From NCBI RefSeq assembly GCF_009380165.1, contig NZ_WHUF01000004.1, positions 310,001 to 374,000 on the forward strand: 64,000 bases of DNA, read 5' to 3'. This stretch comes from Rugamonas rivuli (GTDB taxonomy: Bacteria > Pseudomonadota > Gammaproteobacteria > Burkholderiales > Burkholderiaceae_D). Positions 19,606-30,514 of this stretch are shown here, piece by piece. The translations under genes and the position numbers were made by a program. Positions within the stretch are counted from its first letter, which is position 1. Every line of letters begins with the position of its first letter. The notes beneath the pieces are model-generated. The model did no database searches. It was not told the origin of the DNA and saw only the letters and a program-made list of their open reading frames with translations.

Positions 19606-20727
19606 ATGAAATTGAAGCATATTGCAGCCGCCCTCGCACTGCTGGGCGCCGCCGGCGTCCAGGCACAGGACACCGTCGTCAAGATCGGCCATAGCGGCCC
19701 GCTGTCCGGCGCGCAGGCGTTTTCGGGCAAGGACAACGAAAACGGCGTGCGCCTGGCAGTCGAGGAACTGAACGCCAAGCCGATCACCGTGGCAGGCAAG
19801 AAGCTCAAGTTCGAACTGCAATCGGAAGACGACCAGGGCGATCCGAAAGCCGGCGTGGCGGCGGCACAGAAGCTGATCGACCAGGGCGTCAAGTACGTGG
19901 TCGGCCCGTACAACTCGGGCGTCGCCATCCCCGCCTCGCGCGCCTACAACGACGCCGGCGTATTGATCGCATCCGTCGCCACCAATCCCAAGCTCACCCA
20001 GCAAGGCTACAAGGGCCTGTTCCGCGTGAACGCCAGCGACTCCCAGCTGGGCACCAAGATGGCGCTGTACGCGGCCAATGAACTGAAGCTGAAGACCGTG
20101 GCCGTGATCGACGACCGCACCGCCTTCGGCCAGGGCGTGGCGGAAGAATTCAAGAAGCAGGCCAAGGCCGCCGGCATGACCGTGGCCGGCCACGAGTTCA
20201 CCACCGATAAAGCCTTCGACTTTACCTCCATCCTGACCAAGCTGAAAAACAAGAAGGTCGAAGCGATCTTCTTCGGCGGCTATGCACCGCAGGGCGCACC
20301 GATGGCACGCCAGATGAAACAGCTGGGCATCAACGCCAAGCTGCTGGGCGGCGACACCATCTGCACCGCGGAGATGGGCAAGCTGGGTGGCGACGCCGTC
20401 GGCGAAAACGTCCTGTGCTCGCAAGGCGGCGCAATCCTCGACAAGGCAGCCAGCGGCCCGGCCTTCAAGGCCAAGTTCAAGGCCCGCTTCAAGCAGGAGC
20501 CGGATGTCTACGCGGCCGCCTACTACGATGCGACCATGATGTACGCGCAGGCGATGCAGAAAACGAATTCGCTCGATCCGCAGAAAGTGGGAGCGGCCAT
20601 CAGCGCCGGTGCGTACAAGGGCGTGACCGGCACCTACTCGTTCGACGAGCACGGCGACATGAAACAGTCGCCTGTGACGATCTTCAACTTCAAGGGCGGC
20701 CAGCCGGTTCCACTGACCACCTATTGA
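19606..20727 (+). CDS. Branched-chain amino acid ABC transporter substrate-binding protein (LivK-like)
   Basis: A 373-residue type I periplasmic binding protein; the signal peptide is [21 protein letters not shown] and the start has an AGGAG site. Typical stretches: [68 protein letters not shown]. No liv permease or ATPase genes are adjacent, so it must share a transporter encoded elsewhere. The stop codon overlaps the convergent kinase gene by 7 bp. Confidence 0.93.
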   Translation: MKLKHIAAALALLGAAGVQAQDTVVKIGHSGPLSGAQAFSGKDNENGVRLAVEELNAKPITVAGKKLKFELQSEDDQGDPKAGVAAAQKLIDQGVKYVVGPYNSGVAIPASRAYNDAGVLIASVATNPKLTQQGYKGLFRVNASDSQLGTKMALYAANELKLKTVAVIDDRTAFGQGVAEEFKKQAKAAGMTVAGHEFTTDKAFDFTSILTKLKNKKVEAIFFGGYAPQGAPMARQMKQLGINAKLLGGDTICTAEMGKLGGDAVGENVLCSQGGAILDKAASGPAFKAKFKARFKQEPDVYAAAYYDATMMYAQAMQKTNSLDPQKVGAAISAGAYKGVTGTYSFDEHGDMKQSPVTIFNFKGGQPVPLTTY

Positions 20728-23700
20728 TGCAGGCTGGGGTCGGCCATCGCGGCCGCCCCGGTGGCGCTGTTGAGCACCGACAGCGCCAGCTCCATGTCGA
20801 AATCGCCGACCGCCTGTTCCAGCTTGCGGTAATGCTGCGGGAAGGACGCCGCCAGCAGCGCGCCATGTTCCACCAGCACCCGTTCGGCGCGGGCGTCGTC
20901 GTCGGCCAGCAGTTCGGCCAGTTCGCGCACGACGGCGTCGCGCTGAGCCGGGTCGACTTCCACGGCGGCCAGCGCCGCTTCCGCCGGCAGGCATTCAACG
21001 ATGGCGGCCACCTGCCCCGCCAGCACCGATTCAAGCTGCGCCAACTGCGGCGCCAACCGCACCGACAGCTCGGCGGCGCCGGCTTCGCCCACCGCCGCCG
21101 GCGACAGCGCATGTTCCGCTTCCCCCGCCAGTAACTGCAAGGCGCTCGCGCCGATATTGCCGGCCAGGCCTTTGAGCGTATGCGCCCCGCGTTCGGCGCC
21201 GGCGCGGTCGCCCGCCGCGATCAGCGCGGAGATCTGCCGCACGGCGCCCGCCTGGTTGGCGACAAAGCCGCGCAGCATGGCCAGATAACGCGGCCGCTTG
21301 CCCAGCACGCGGCGCAAGCCGCTCACCATGTCCAGGCCTGTGATGGCTTGCGGGAAATCGTCTTCCTGCGCGGCCGGCGCGTGCGGAGGTGCGTGCGGCG
21401 AGGCGTCGTCCTGGACGCTGTCGGGCGCCGGCATCGCATGGCGCGGCGGCACCCAGCGCAGCAGCGCGCGCCACAAGTCGTCCGGTTCGATCGGCTTGAT
21501 GACGAAGTCCACCATGCCCGCCTGTATGCACAACTCGCGGTCGGCCTGCATGGCGTTGGCCGTCATCGCCACCACCGGCAAGCCATCCAGCGCCGGCAAG
21601 GCGCGCAGCGCGCGGGTGGCCTCGACGCCGTCCATCACCGGCATCTGCATGTCCATCAGGACGATGTCGTACTGCGCGCGCTGCGCCATCGCCACCGCCT
21701 CCGCGCCATTGTTGGCGATATCCACCACCAGGCCGGCGTCGGCCAGCAGCTCCGCCGCCACCTGCTGGTTCAATTCATTGTCCTCGGCCAGCAGCACGCG
21801 GGCGCCGCGCAGGGTCGCCAGCGCGGCCAGCGTACTGACCGGCGCCGGACGCGCCAGCGCGCTGTCGTCCACTTCGCCACCCAGCAAGCGGATCAGGGTA
21901 TTGAGCAGCACCGAAGCGTTGACCGGCTTGATCAGCACATCGTCGATGCCGGCGCTGTGCGCCTGCTGCTGCACTTCCTCGCGGCCGTAGGCAGTCACCA
22001 TCATCATGCGCGGCGGCTCCTGCAGCGCCAGCGCCTTGATGGCGGCCGCCGTGTCGATGCCGCTCATGCCCGGCATCTGCCAGTCCAGCAGCACCACGTG
22101 CAGCGGCTCGCCGCCGACGGCGGCATCACGCACCATGCCCAGCGCCTCGGCACCGGACGACGCCACCCGCACATCGAAGCGCATGCCACGCAGCAGTTCG
22201 GCCAGCACGCTGCGCGCGCTGTCGTTGTCGTCCACCACCAGCAGACGTTTGCCGCGCAGGTCCGGCGACGGCAGCAGCGACGGCCGCGCGCTCTGGCCTA
22301 TCTCCAGGCGGGCGGTGAACCAGAAGGTCGAACCAACTCCCGGCTGGCTCTCGACGCCGACTTCGCCGCCCATCAGCTGCGCCAGTTTCTTGGAGATCGC
22401 CAGGCCAAGGCCGGTGCCGCCGTATTTGCGCGTGGTGGAGGCGTCGCTCTGCTGGAAGCTCTGGAACAGCTGTCGCATCTGCTCTTCGCTCAAGCCGATG
22501 CCGGTGTCGCGCACGGCAAAGTGCAGCAGCACGCGGTGCTCGTCGCTGCCGCGCACGCGCACCGTCACCGCCACCTCGCCCTGCTCGGTGAACTTGACGG
22601 CGTTGTTGGCGTAGTTGATCAGGATCTGGCCCAGCCGCAGCGCATCGCCCACCAGCGCGGTCGGCACGTCGGGGGCGACGTCGAACACCAGCTCCAGGCC
22701 CTTGGCGTTGACCTTGTCACCGATCAGCGTGGCCAGGTTCTCCAGCAGCTGATCGAGTTCGAACGGCTGGTTCTCCACCTGCAGCTTGTCGGCCTCGATC
22801 TTGGAGAAATCCAGGATGTCGTTGATGATGCCCAGCAGATGCTGGCCGGCGCGCTGGATCTTCTGCACGTAGTCGTGCTGGCGCGGCGTCAGGCCGGTCT
22901 TCAGCGCCAGGTGGCTCATGCCGATGATGGCGTTCATCGGCGTGCGGATCTCGTGGCTCATATTCGCCAGGAACAGCGACTTGCTGCGCGTGGCGTCTTC
23001 GGCGGTCTGCTTGGCGGCGCTGAGCGCCTGCCCCGCCGTGTGCTCGGCGGTGACGTCGGCCAGGTAGCCGTTCCACACTTCCTCGTCCGCGTGCTGGTGC
23101 ACGCAGGTGCAGTGGATGTCGACCCAGCGCGCCGCCACCAGCCCCTGCGCGCCAAACTCCACGCGGCGATGGATGGACCAGTGCTGCCGCGCGCTGTCGG
23201 CGATCTGCGCCAGCAGGCCTGCGCGGCCATCCGGATCGAGCAGCGCAAACAGCATGGCGCCGTCGTCCAGCACATCGCTGGCCTGCAAGCCGGTGATGGC
23301 GGTGATCGCGGGGCTCATGAAGCGGAAGCGCGGCTGGCCCGACGCGTCCATCTGGAACTGGTACACGGCCACCGGCAGGTTGTTGGTGATCTCGCGCATG
23401 CGGCGCTCGTTCTCGAAGCGCAGGCGGCGCGCGCTTTCGGCGGCGCGGGTGCGGCCCGTGACCACCATCGCGCACAGCCAGACGGCGGCGATGCAGGCGG
23501 CGGCCAGCGCCAGCTGGTTCCACAGCGGCAGCCACTCGGCCTTGTCCTGCACGACCAGCACGCGCCAGGCGCCGCCGTCGTCCGGCCAGTTCAAATTGCT
23601 GGCGGCCAGCGCGTGCGTGCGGCCGTTGATGCCGACCTGTTTGCCGGTCGGTTCGAACGGCAGCTGCAGCGGGCCGGTGCCGGAGAACAGCTCGCCGAAC

Positions 23701-24494
23701 TGCTTCTCCTTTTCCAGCTGGGCGAGGCGCGCAGGCGCGACCTTCCCGGCCAGCGTGAACAGCCACTCGTTGCGGTTGGTGGCGAACACCACGCCGTCCG
23801 GCGACAGCAGCAGCACCGGATCCTTGCTGCGGGAGAGAACGCGGTCGATTTCACCGGCCGGCATCTTGATGGTGTAGACGCCGGCAATCGGCGTATCGCG
23901 CGAATTGCCGCTGTAGATGGGCGCGGCGAAATACAGTCCGCGCTCGTGCGAATTGCTGCCGATGGCGGCGTAGACGTTGGCCTGTCCGCCCAGCGCGCGC
24001 CGGCTGTACGGCCGGTAGCGCAGGTTGCGGCCCACGCCGATGGCCTTGCCCTCTTTGTTCAGGTAAGCGACGGTGGTGCCCTCGCCGTTCAGCACGAACA
24101 CGGTGTCGGCGCTGTACTGGTCGAGGACTGCGGCGAAGTCCACGTGCAGGCGGTAGGCGTCCGCCGCCAGCTCGCCGGCCAGCAGCAGCTTGACGCTGTC
24201 CTCCACCAATCCCATGAGAATCGCGCCGCCCATCACGCGGCCGTCGGTACTGTCGATCTGGATCTGGCGCGCGATGTCGTCCGCCGCAGCCTTCAGTTCG
24301 CGCGCGTGCTGCTGGAACACCACCTGGCGCTGGATCAGCACCGCGCCGCCGGCCAGCAGCAGCGCCAGCGCGGCCCAGCGCATGGCACGCCTGCCCGGCA
24401 GGCCGCGCTGCCGCAAAGCGGCCCATATGTGCAAAGGCTTCCGGGCCGATGGCGGCGCCGGGTGCTGGGGTACTCCGTCTGAAGATCCGTCCAT
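20721..24494 (-). CDS. Hybrid sensor histidine kinase (Cache-PAS-HisKA-HATPase-REC-REC-HPt)
   Basis: A 1257-residue membrane kinase starting at the ATG at 24494 (MDGSSDG). Membrane segments at about 38-55 and 328-345 enclose a periplasmic double-Cache-like sensor. A PAS domain (about 365-490) is followed by HisKA with His514 in [10 protein letters not shown], HATPase ([21 protein letters not shown]), a first receiver (Asp804 in LLDWQMPGM), a second receiver (Asp948 in [11 protein letters not shown]), and an HPt domain with His1105 in [10 protein letters not shown]. All phosphorelay residues are present. It is divergent from the propeller-GGDEF gene, with 119 bp between starts. The stimulus is probably a small periplasmic molecule. 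Confidence 0.93.
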   Translation of the reverse strand: MDGSSDGVPQHPAPPSARKPLHIWAALRQRGLPGRRAMRWAALALLLAGGAVLIQRQVVFQQHARELKAAADDIARQIQIDSTDGRVMGGAILMGLVEDSVKLLLAGELAADAYRLHVDFAAVLDQYSADTVFVLNGEGTTVAYLNKEGKAIGVGRNLRYRPYSRRALGGQANVYAAIGSNSHERGLYFAAPIYSGNSRDTPIAGVYTIKMPAGEIDRVLSRSKDPVLLLSPDGVVFATNRNEWLFTLAGKVAPARLAQLEKEKQFGELFSGTGPLQLPFEPTGKQVGINGRTHALAASNLNWPDDGGAWRVLVVQDKAEWLPLWNQLALAAACIAAVWLCAMVVTGRTRAAESARRLRFENERRMREITNNLPVAVYQFQMDASGQPRFRFMSPAITAITGLQASDVLDDGAMLFALLDPDGRAGLLAQIADSARQHWSIHRRVEFGAQGLVAARWVDIHCTCVHQHADEEVWNGYLADVTAEHTAGQALSAAKQTAEDATRSKSLFLANMSHEIRTPMNAIIGMSHLALKTGLTPRQHDYVQKIQRAGQHLLGIINDILDFSKIEADKLQVENQPFELDQLLENLATLIGDKVNAKGLELVFDVAPDVPTALVGDALRLGQILINYANNAVKFTEQGEVAVTVRVRGSDEHRVLLHFAVRDTGIGLSEEQMRQLFQSFQQSDASTTRKYGGTGLGLAISKKLAQLMGGEVGVESQPGVGSTFWFTARLEIGQSARPSLLPSPDLRGKRLLVVDDNDSARSVLAELLRGMRFDVRVASSGAEALGMVRDAAVGGEPLHVVLLDWQMPGMSGIDTAAAIKALALQEPPRMMMVTAYGREEVQQQAHSAGIDDVLIKPVNASVLLNTLIRLLGGEVDDSALARPAPVSTLAALATLRGARVLLAEDNELNQQVAAELLADAGLVVDIANNGAEAVAMAQRAQYDIVLMDMQMPVMDGVEATRALRALPALDGLPVVAMTANAMQADRELCIQAGMVDFVIKPIEPDDLWRALLRWVPPRHAMPAPDSVQDDASPHAPPHAPAAQEDDFPQAITGLDMVSGLRRVLGKRPRYLAMLRGFVANQAGAVRQISALIAAGDRAGAERGAHTLKGLAGNIGASALQLLAGEAEHALSPAAVGEAGAAELSVRLAPQLAQLESVLAGQVAAIVECLPAEAALAAVEVDPAQRDAVVRELAELLADDDARAERVLVEHGALLAASFPQHYRKLEQAVGDFDMELALSVLNSATGAAAMADPSLHQ

Positions 24495-24613
24495 GGCGCC
24501 TTGCGTTGCATGAATGTTTGTCTTTCGATTATAGCGGAAAAGTGTTGCGCAACCGCTTCCATGGCGGCCATTTATGTGCTTTACTTGGACAGCCAAAATA
24601 CCAAGGTCACACC

Positions 24614-27600
24614 ATGCCGCGCACGCCCTTACGCCACATCCTCCGCCTGCTGCTGTGCGGCGCGCTGGCCTGCCTGCACGCCGCGCCATCGCTGGCGGCG
24701 CCGCGCCCGCTGGCCTTCACCGCGGTCGATTCGCTGGGCGCCGACAGCCGCGCCATCCTCGCCATCCTCCAGGACCGGCAGGGTTTCGTCTGGATCGGCA
24801 CCATCGAGGGCGGCTTGTTCCGCCACGACGGCCATAAGCAGGTGCGCTACATGAACGACCCGTCCGACCCGCACAGCCTTCCGGGCGGCCGCGTCACCTC
24901 GCTGTTCGAGGACGAAACCGGCAAGCTGTGGGTAGGCACCGACGAAGGCCTGGCGCGCTTCGACCCGGTGGCCAACAACTTCACGCGCTATCTGCCCAAA
25001 GGTGGGCCGAACAACGCGCGCATCGTGCGCCGCATCGTCTCCGACTACAAGGGCGGCATGTGGGTGGCGACTTGGGGCGGCCTGCATCACTTCGACCCGC
25101 GCAAGGGCAGCTTCGTCATCTACCAGCACGACGACGCCAAACCGGACAGCCTGACCTACAACGACATCAACGCCGTCGCCGTCGACAACAAGGGCGGCGT
25201 CTGGGCCGCCACCTGGCCCGGCGGGCTCGATTACATGGCGCCCGGCGCCACCGGCTTCCAGCACTTCCGCGTCGACGACCCCGATCATCCCAATCCCAAG
25301 GCCAACGACGTGCGCGCACTGTACTTCGACAGCGCCGCCACGCTGTGGATAGGTTCGGCCGACGGCCTGGTGACGTGGAAGGCGGGAGAACCCTGGGACA
25401 AGCGCGAGGCCTTGTCCGTGCAGGCCAAGCGCGTGACCGACATCGACGAAGACCGCGCCGGCGACATGTGGATCAGCACCCGCACCAGCGGCCTGCTGCG
25501 CTGGGACCGCGAGCTGCGCCAGTTCCAGTCCTACCGTCACCGCGCCGAGGACGCGCATAGCCTCAACAGCGACGCCATCAACACCACCATGCGCGACCGC
25601 AGCGGCACCTTGTGGGTAGGCTCGCTGACCGATGGCGTGAGCCGCGCCAACCTGGGCAACCACGGCTTCGAACGCTTCGTCCCGCGCGACGTCGATCCGG
25701 ACTTCGTCAAGTCCAGCAATTTCGTGCGCAGCGTGGGCGCCGCCGCCAACAACCAGCTGTGGCTCGCGCTGGACGACGGCCTGGCGCTGTTCGATCCGGC
25801 CAAGCGCGAGATGGTGCGCACCTGGAGCGCCACGCCCAAGCGCCCCGGCGCTCTCAGCTCCAACGTCATCTACAGCACCTACCAGGCGCCGGAAGGCACG
25901 CTGTGGATAGGCACCTCCGAAGGCCTGAACCGCCTGGACAAGCAGGACGGACAGTTCAAGGTGATCCACTTCGGCAGCAAGACCACGGACTTCATCAATT
26001 CCATCGCGCCCGGAAGCGGCGGCGTGCTGTGGCTGGCCACCGGCACCGCGCTGCTGCGCTACGATCCGGCCAGCGGCGCGGTGGAGAGCCACGCGCACGA
26101 CGACAAGAACCCGGACAGCCGCAGCGTCAACGGCGCCACCACGGTGGTGGAGGACAGCGCCGGCCGCGTATGGAGCGGCGAGTTCTATCGCGGCGGCGGC
26201 CTCGATATGCTGGACCCGGCGACCGGCAAGTTCCGCCACTTCCGCCTCGATCCGAAGAATCCCGCAAGCCTGAGCAGCGACCGTGTCAGCAGCCTGCACC
26301 AGGATGCCGACGGCAGCATGTGGGTCGGCACGTCGAAAGGCTTGAACCACGTGGTGGCCGGAAAAAACGGCGCCTTCACCATCACCCGCATCCAGGAGAA
26401 GGGTGAACTGGGTACGCGCCTGATCGAAGCGATACGCTCGGATAAAAACGGCATGATCTGGGTGACGACGGCGGCGGGCCTGAGCAAGATCGATCCGGTC
26501 TCCAGCTCCGTCACCGAATACTCGGTGGAGGACGGCCTGACCGAGGGCTTCTACATGGACTCCGCCGCCAACACCAGCAACGGCTTGCTCTACTTCGGCA
26601 GCAGCAGCGGCGTCACCGCCGTCAATCCGGCGATCCACAGCAGCGCCTCTCGGCCGCCGCAGTTGGCGATCACCGACATCCGCGTGCTCAATCGTTCGCT
26701 GGGCGGCAAGAACCCGCCTGCGGACGTGGTGCTGGAGGGCAGCCTGACGCAGCCGCGTTCACTGAGCCTGCCGTGGATCGCCAACACCATCTCGATCGAA
26801 TTCGCCGCGCTGCATTTCGCCGAGCCGCGCCGGAACGCCTACTCCTACTGGCTGGAAGGCTTCGACCAGCAGCCGGTGCAGGCGGATGCAGGACATCCGG
26901 TGGCGACCTACACCAATCTGGCGCCGGGCAAGTACCACTTCCACCTGCAGGGCACCAACAACAAGGGCGTGGCCAGCCGCGACGAAATCATCCTGCCGAT
27001 CACCATCACGCCGCCGGTGTGGGAGACGTGGTGGGCGCGCAGCGCCGTGGTGCTGCTGGTGCTGGCGTCGATGGCGGTGCTGTTCCGCTGGGCGGTGCGG
27101 CGCCTGAATGCGCGGGCGCGCGAACTGGAAGCGCTGGTGCAGGAGCGCACGGAGGCGCTGCGCGTAGTGCAGCACAAGCTGGCCAACCTGTCGGCCACCG
27201 ACAGCCTGACCGGCATCGCCAACCGCCGCTGCTTCGACGACCAACTGGCGCGCGAGTGGCGGCGCGCTGCGCGGGAAGAAAAGCTGATGGCCGTAGGCCT
27301 GGTGGAGATCGACCATCTGGGCGCCTACCGCGACCACTACGGCCAGCAGGCGGCGGACGATGTGCTGCGGCGCGTGGCCGATGCGTTGAGCGGCGCGGTG
27401 CAGCGTGCGGGCGATCTGGTGGCGCGCTACGGCGCCGGCCAGTTTGCCTTCCTCGCCCCCGGCACCAGCGGCGAAGAAGCGATGCTGATCGCGCGCCGCA
27501 TGGAGGATGCCATCGCCGCGCTGAACCTGCCGAATGCGAAAGCGTCATCGGGTGGCGTGAGCGCCAGCATCGGCGTGGCTTCGCTGCCGGCGGCGCAGGA

Positions 27601-27715
27601 CGGCAGCACCGAGGATCTGGTGCTGGCGGCCGACCAGGCGCTGTACCGCGCCCGATCGGAAGGGGGCAAGCGCTGCGTGCTGGCGCCCGAGGACAAGGCG
27701 ACGCAGTTGGTCTAA
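24614..27715 (+). CDS. Two-component-type propeller sensor with degenerate GGDEF domain
   Basis: A 1033-residue protein; the ATG at 24614 begins a signal peptide ([19 protein letters not shown]), so the upstream open frame is ignored. Many Reg_prop beta-propeller blades follow (repeats such as [41 protein letters not shown]), then a Y_Y_Y domain (about 690-790), one membrane segment (about 805-825), a short coiled coil and a GGDEF domain (about 860-1020). The signature loop reads GAGQF (residues 940-944) instead of GG(D/E)EF, so the metal-binding acidic residue is lost and cyclase activity is unlikely. The periplasmic propellers probably read a carbohydrate-type ligand. Confidence 0.92.
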   Translation: MPRTPLRHILRLLLCGALACLHAAPSLAAPRPLAFTAVDSLGADSRAILAILQDRQGFVWIGTIEGGLFRHDGHKQVRYMNDPSDPHSLPGGRVTSLFEDETGKLWVGTDEGLARFDPVANNFTRYLPKGGPNNARIVRRIVSDYKGGMWVATWGGLHHFDPRKGSFVIYQHDDAKPDSLTYNDINAVAVDNKGGVWAATWPGGLDYMAPGATGFQHFRVDDPDHPNPKANDVRALYFDSAATLWIGSADGLVTWKAGEPWDKREALSVQAKRVTDIDEDRAGDMWISTRTSGLLRWDRELRQFQSYRHRAEDAHSLNSDAINTTMRDRSGTLWVGSLTDGVSRANLGNHGFERFVPRDVDPDFVKSSNFVRSVGAAANNQLWLALDDGLALFDPAKREMVRTWSATPKRPGALSSNVIYSTYQAPEGTLWIGTSEGLNRLDKQDGQFKVIHFGSKTTDFINSIAPGSGGVLWLATGTALLRYDPASGAVESHAHDDKNPDSRSVNGATTVVEDSAGRVWSGEFYRGGGLDMLDPATGKFRHFRLDPKNPASLSSDRVSSLHQDADGSMWVGTSKGLNHVVAGKNGAFTITRIQEKGELGTRLIEAIRSDKNGMIWVTTAAGLSKIDPVSSSVTEYSVEDGLTEGFYMDSAANTSNGLLYFGSSSGVTAVNPAIHSSASRPPQLAITDIRVLNRSLGGKNPPADVVLEGSLTQPRSLSLPWIANTISIEFAALHFAEPRRNAYSYWLEGFDQQPVQADAGHPVATYTNLAPGKYHFHLQGTNNKGVASRDEIILPITITPPVWETWWARSAVVLLVLASMAVLFRWAVRRLNARARELEALVQERTEALRVVQHKLANLSATDSLTGIANRRCFDDQLAREWRRAAREEKLMAVGLVEIDHLGAYRDHYGQQAADDVLRRVADALSGAVQRAGDLVARYGAGQFAFLAPGTSGEEAMLIARRMEDAIAALNLPNAKASSGGVSASIGVASLPAAQDGSTEDLVLAADQALYRARSEGGKRCVLAPEDKATQLV

Positions 27716-27791
27716 TCAGTTTCGTCTTGTGCCCCCGCTAGTGGAGAAATGTTGTTATTATTGACACACCTCCACCACAAAAACCCAGACC

Positions 27792-29615
27792 ATGCGCTTT
27801 CAACTCACCTCCCGGCTGCCCGTCCTCCCCTTTGCCTTGTTGCTCAGCGCCGCCGGCATCGGCAATCATGCCTACGCCGAAACGGCGCCGGCAACGCCCC
27901 ATTTCTCGGACAACGCGACGCCCTCCTGCGAGAACTGCTTCAAGAAACGCTGGATCTATTACTACGGCGGCCTGGGCTACAAGCGCGGCGTCGAGAACGC
28001 CTCCTACAAAAAACTCGTCGAGCTGATCGGCCGGGCCAAACAGGCGGGCTACAACGGCATCATGCTCAACGTCGGCGGCGACGATTCCTACACCTCCTTG
28101 CTTAACCCGAGAGAGGCGCCGGAATTCCAGGCGAATTTCGACGAGATCAAGAAGCTGGCCAGCGACAACGACATCGAACTGATACCGGTCGGCGGCAGCC
28201 CCGACGTCGCGGCGAAAATCGACTCCACGCTGGCCGAGGCCCTACCTGTCAGCAATACGCCTTTCGTGGTGGAGGGCAGCAAGGCGACGCCGGTGGGCGG
28301 CTCGATCGTGAGCAACGGCGGCTTCGACAAGGGCACCGAGGGCTGGTACTTGTTCGACACCAGCGTCCACTACGACACCAGCGGGCAAAACGGCGCTGTC
28401 AGGCTGGACCAGACCGATCCGAATGGCCGGGCGCGTCTGTACCGGCCTTTCACCAAACTCAACCCGCACACCGCCTACCGCCTCTCCTTCTCGGTGAAGA
28501 CCCAAAACTACGACGCCCCGCTGCGCATACAAATCTTCCCGCCGGCGGAGGACGACCCCAAGACCGACATACCGCTCTACCTGAGCCGCAACTACCTCGG
28601 CTGGGGCACTACCAACGGCAAGTGGAACGCCAAGGCCAACGCCATCGCCACGACCCAGGACTGGACGCGCTACAACATCGACTTCAACACCCGAGACTAC
28701 ACAGGCTTCCGCCTCTACATCGGCGCCTGGGGCAACGGCACCACCAAGACCGGCTTCGCCTTGATCGACGATATCGACATCCGCGAGATCGGCCTGGCCC
28801 ACGCCGTGCGCCGGCCATCGCTGCCGGTGGTGGTCAGCGCCGAGGCCAACGGCGGGCGCACCGTCTACACCGAAGGCAAGGATTACGAGGTCGGCGTCGA
28901 GTCGCTGCTCATTCTGGCCGGCAGCGACATCCATGACAAGGATCGTCTGCTGGTGTCGGGCTACCAGGAGGCGACGAATATGCTACCGGTCTGGAACCCG
29001 CCGGGCAACTCCTGCTCCAGCAAATACTACGACGTCCAAAGAGCCGCCTACCAGAACATCAAGCAACTGTTCGCGTCGTCTAAATTCTTCATCAACTACG
29101 ACGAATGGCGCATCATGAACTGGGATCTGTCCTGCGGCAATCTGACGGCGGGCGAATACCTGGCCAACACCGCCAGGACCATGCAAAACATGCTGTCGAG
29201 AGAGAACCAGAACATCGACATGTATGTCTGGAACGACATGTTCGATCCCTACGCGAACGCGGTCGACCATTATCTGGCGGTCAACGGCACGCTGCTGGAC
29301 GGTTGGAAGGGATTGCATAGCAACACGACCATCATGAACTGGATTCATAACCGGACGAACGAGAACCTCCAAGTCCCCTCGCTGAAATTCTTCAGCGATA
29401 GAAAGTTCCACCAGATGATAGCGCTCTACTACGACGACCGCACCCTGGACCGTACCAGGCAATGGCTCGACAGCCTCGACGCCGCCGAGAAGGACGGCGT
29501 GACCGGCGTGGACGGCTTCATGTACACCACCTGGCAAAACAACGACAACTACGACGACCTCGAAAAAGTGTCGGAGTTGATCAAGTCGAGCTATTCAAAG
29601 CGCTGGCCGAAGTAA
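27792..29615 (+). CDS. Secreted GH20-like protein with inserted carbohydrate-binding sandwich
   Basis: A 607-residue secreted protein (signal peptide ending HAYA). Residues about 50-150 look like the first half of a TIM barrel (WIYYYGGLGYKRG, GYNGIMLNVGG). Residues about 170-345 look like a CBM4/9-type beta-sandwich (IVSNGGFDKGTEGWYLFD ... TGFALIDDIDI). The barrel then resumes; the stretch NYDEWRIMNWD followed by NIDMYVWNDMFDP resembles the Asp-Glu catalytic pair and following strand of GH20 hexosaminidases. No confident family match can be made by eye. It follows the propeller sensor by 76 bp on the same strand. Confidence 0.6.
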   Translation: MRFQLTSRLPVLPFALLLSAAGIGNHAYAETAPATPHFSDNATPSCENCFKKRWIYYYGGLGYKRGVENASYKKLVELIGRAKQAGYNGIMLNVGGDDSYTSLLNPREAPEFQANFDEIKKLASDNDIELIPVGGSPDVAAKIDSTLAEALPVSNTPFVVEGSKATPVGGSIVSNGGFDKGTEGWYLFDTSVHYDTSGQNGAVRLDQTDPNGRARLYRPFTKLNPHTAYRLSFSVKTQNYDAPLRIQIFPPAEDDPKTDIPLYLSRNYLGWGTTNGKWNAKANAIATTQDWTRYNIDFNTRDYTGFRLYIGAWGNGTTKTGFALIDDIDIREIGLAHAVRRPSLPVVVSAEANGGRTVYTEGKDYEVGVESLLILAGSDIHDKDRLLVSGYQEATNMLPVWNPPGNSCSSKYYDVQRAAYQNIKQLFASSKFFINYDEWRIMNWDLSCGNLTAGEYLANTARTMQNMLSRENQNIDMYVWNDMFDPYANAVDHYLAVNGTLLDGWKGLHSNTTIMNWIHNRTNENLQVPSLKFFSDRKFHQMIALYYDDRTLDRTRQWLDSLDAAEKDGVTGVDGFMYTTWQNNDNYDDLEKVSELIKSSYSKRWPK

Positions 29616-29621
29616 GCAGGT

Positions 29622-30107
29622 CTAGGAAAGCTGCAGCTCCCAGTAGCCGACATCGATCCAGCGGTCGAATTTTCGGCCTACCTGCTTGAAGTGCGCGACC
29701 TTCTCGAAGCCCAGGCTTTCGTGCAGCGCCACGCTGGCTTCGTTGGGCTGGGCGATGCCGCCTATCGCCATGTGGATCTCGCGGGCGCGCAGCTCTGCCA
29801 GCAGCACCTTGTACAGCGCCGATCCGATGCCCTTGCCGCCCTGCCCGAATGCCACGTAGACGCTGGTCTCGGCGGCGAAGCGGTAGGCGCTGCGGGCACG
29901 CCACTTGGTGGCGTAGGCGTAGCCGAGTACCGTGCCATCCCGCTCATATACCAGCCAGGGCAACCCGGCGGTGACGTCGCGGATGCGTCCCGCCATCTCA
30001 TCCGGCGTGACGGCATGCTCCTCGAAGCTGATGGTGGTGGTGGCGATGTAGTGGTTGTAGATGGCGACGATGGCTGCGGCATCGTCCGGCGTGGCGGGTC
30101 TGATCAT
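29622..30107 (-). CDS. GNAT acetyltransferase, phosphinothricin acetyltransferase-like
   Basis: A 161-residue GNAT protein starting MIRPATPDDAAAIVAIYNHY at 30107. It has the Pat/ArsN-type pattern: the substrate-side ISFEEHAVTPDEM, the acetyl-CoA loop QGGKGIGSALYKVLL, and a C-terminal NEASVALHESLGFEKVAHFKQVGRKFDRWIDVGYWEL. Family members acetylate phosphinothricin, arsinothricin or methionine sulfoximine. Only 5 bp separate it from the GFA gene, so it is the last gene of the phn operon; a phosphonate or phosphinate substrate would fit. Confidence 0.85.
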   Translation of the reverse strand: MIRPATPDDAAAIVAIYNHYIATTTISFEEHAVTPDEMAGRIRDVTAGLPWLVYERDGTVLGYAYATKWRARSAYRFAAETSVYVAFGQGGKGIGSALYKVLLAELRAREIHMAIGGIAQPNEASVALHESLGFEKVAHFKQVGRKFDRWIDVGYWELQLS

Positions 30108-30112
30108 CGGTG

Positions 30113-30514
30113 TCAAAGATAACGGGTTTCGGCGGGCGGCGATATCCAGTTGTCGGCACGGCCATCGACGTAGGTGATGGGGGCGTTGGCCAGCACCTCG
30201 TCGCTGACGCCATCGAGGCTGGCGACGTTCACGCCGTAGAACACGCCGTAGCGCGGCGAATTGCCGATGCCGTAAGGGCGCACGCCGCAATGCTTGCAGA
30301 AGTAGTGATGCTCGTTCTTTGCGCCGAACTGGTAGACGTTCATCTCGGCCTCGCCGGCCAGCAGGCGGAAGGCTTCCGGCTTCACCATCACGGCCCAACA
30401 GCGTATCTTCAGGCAGAACGAACAATTGCAGCGCAGGCTGCCCTGGCTCAAATCGATATCCGCCTCGAAGCGCACCGCACCGCAATGGCAGCTGCCGTTG
30501 TATGTCTTCATCAT
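30113..30514 (-). CDS. GFA family zinc protein
   Basis: A 133-residue protein of the GFA (glutathione-dependent formaldehyde-activating-like) family. Zinc-binding cysteines are seen in GSCHCGAVRFEAD, LRCNCSFCLKI and YFCKHCGVRP. GFA proteins were named for formaldehyde-glutathione adducts, but most have unknown substrates. The start codon follows the stop of phnF directly (TAAATG), so the two are co-translated. An aldehyde-related role next to the phosphonoacetaldehyde hydrolase is possible. Confidence 0.88.
   Translation of the reverse strand: MMKTYNGSCHCGAVRFEADIDLSQGSLRCNCSFCLKIRCWAVMVKPEAFRLLAGEAEMNVYQFGAKNEHHYFCKHCGVRPYGIGNSPRYGVFYGVNVASLDGVSDEVLANAPITYVDGRADNWISPPAETRYL

Noticed and set aside
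19606..20727. A complete branched-chain amino acid import operon around the LivK-like gene
   Set aside because: Neighbouring genes are a binding protein of another class and a histidine kinase; no permease or ATPase is present.
21180..24482. A 1100-codon open frame on the + strand opposite the hybrid kinase
   Set aside because: Translation is His/Gln/Arg-rich with no family features, while the minus strand carries every motif of a phosphorelay kinase.
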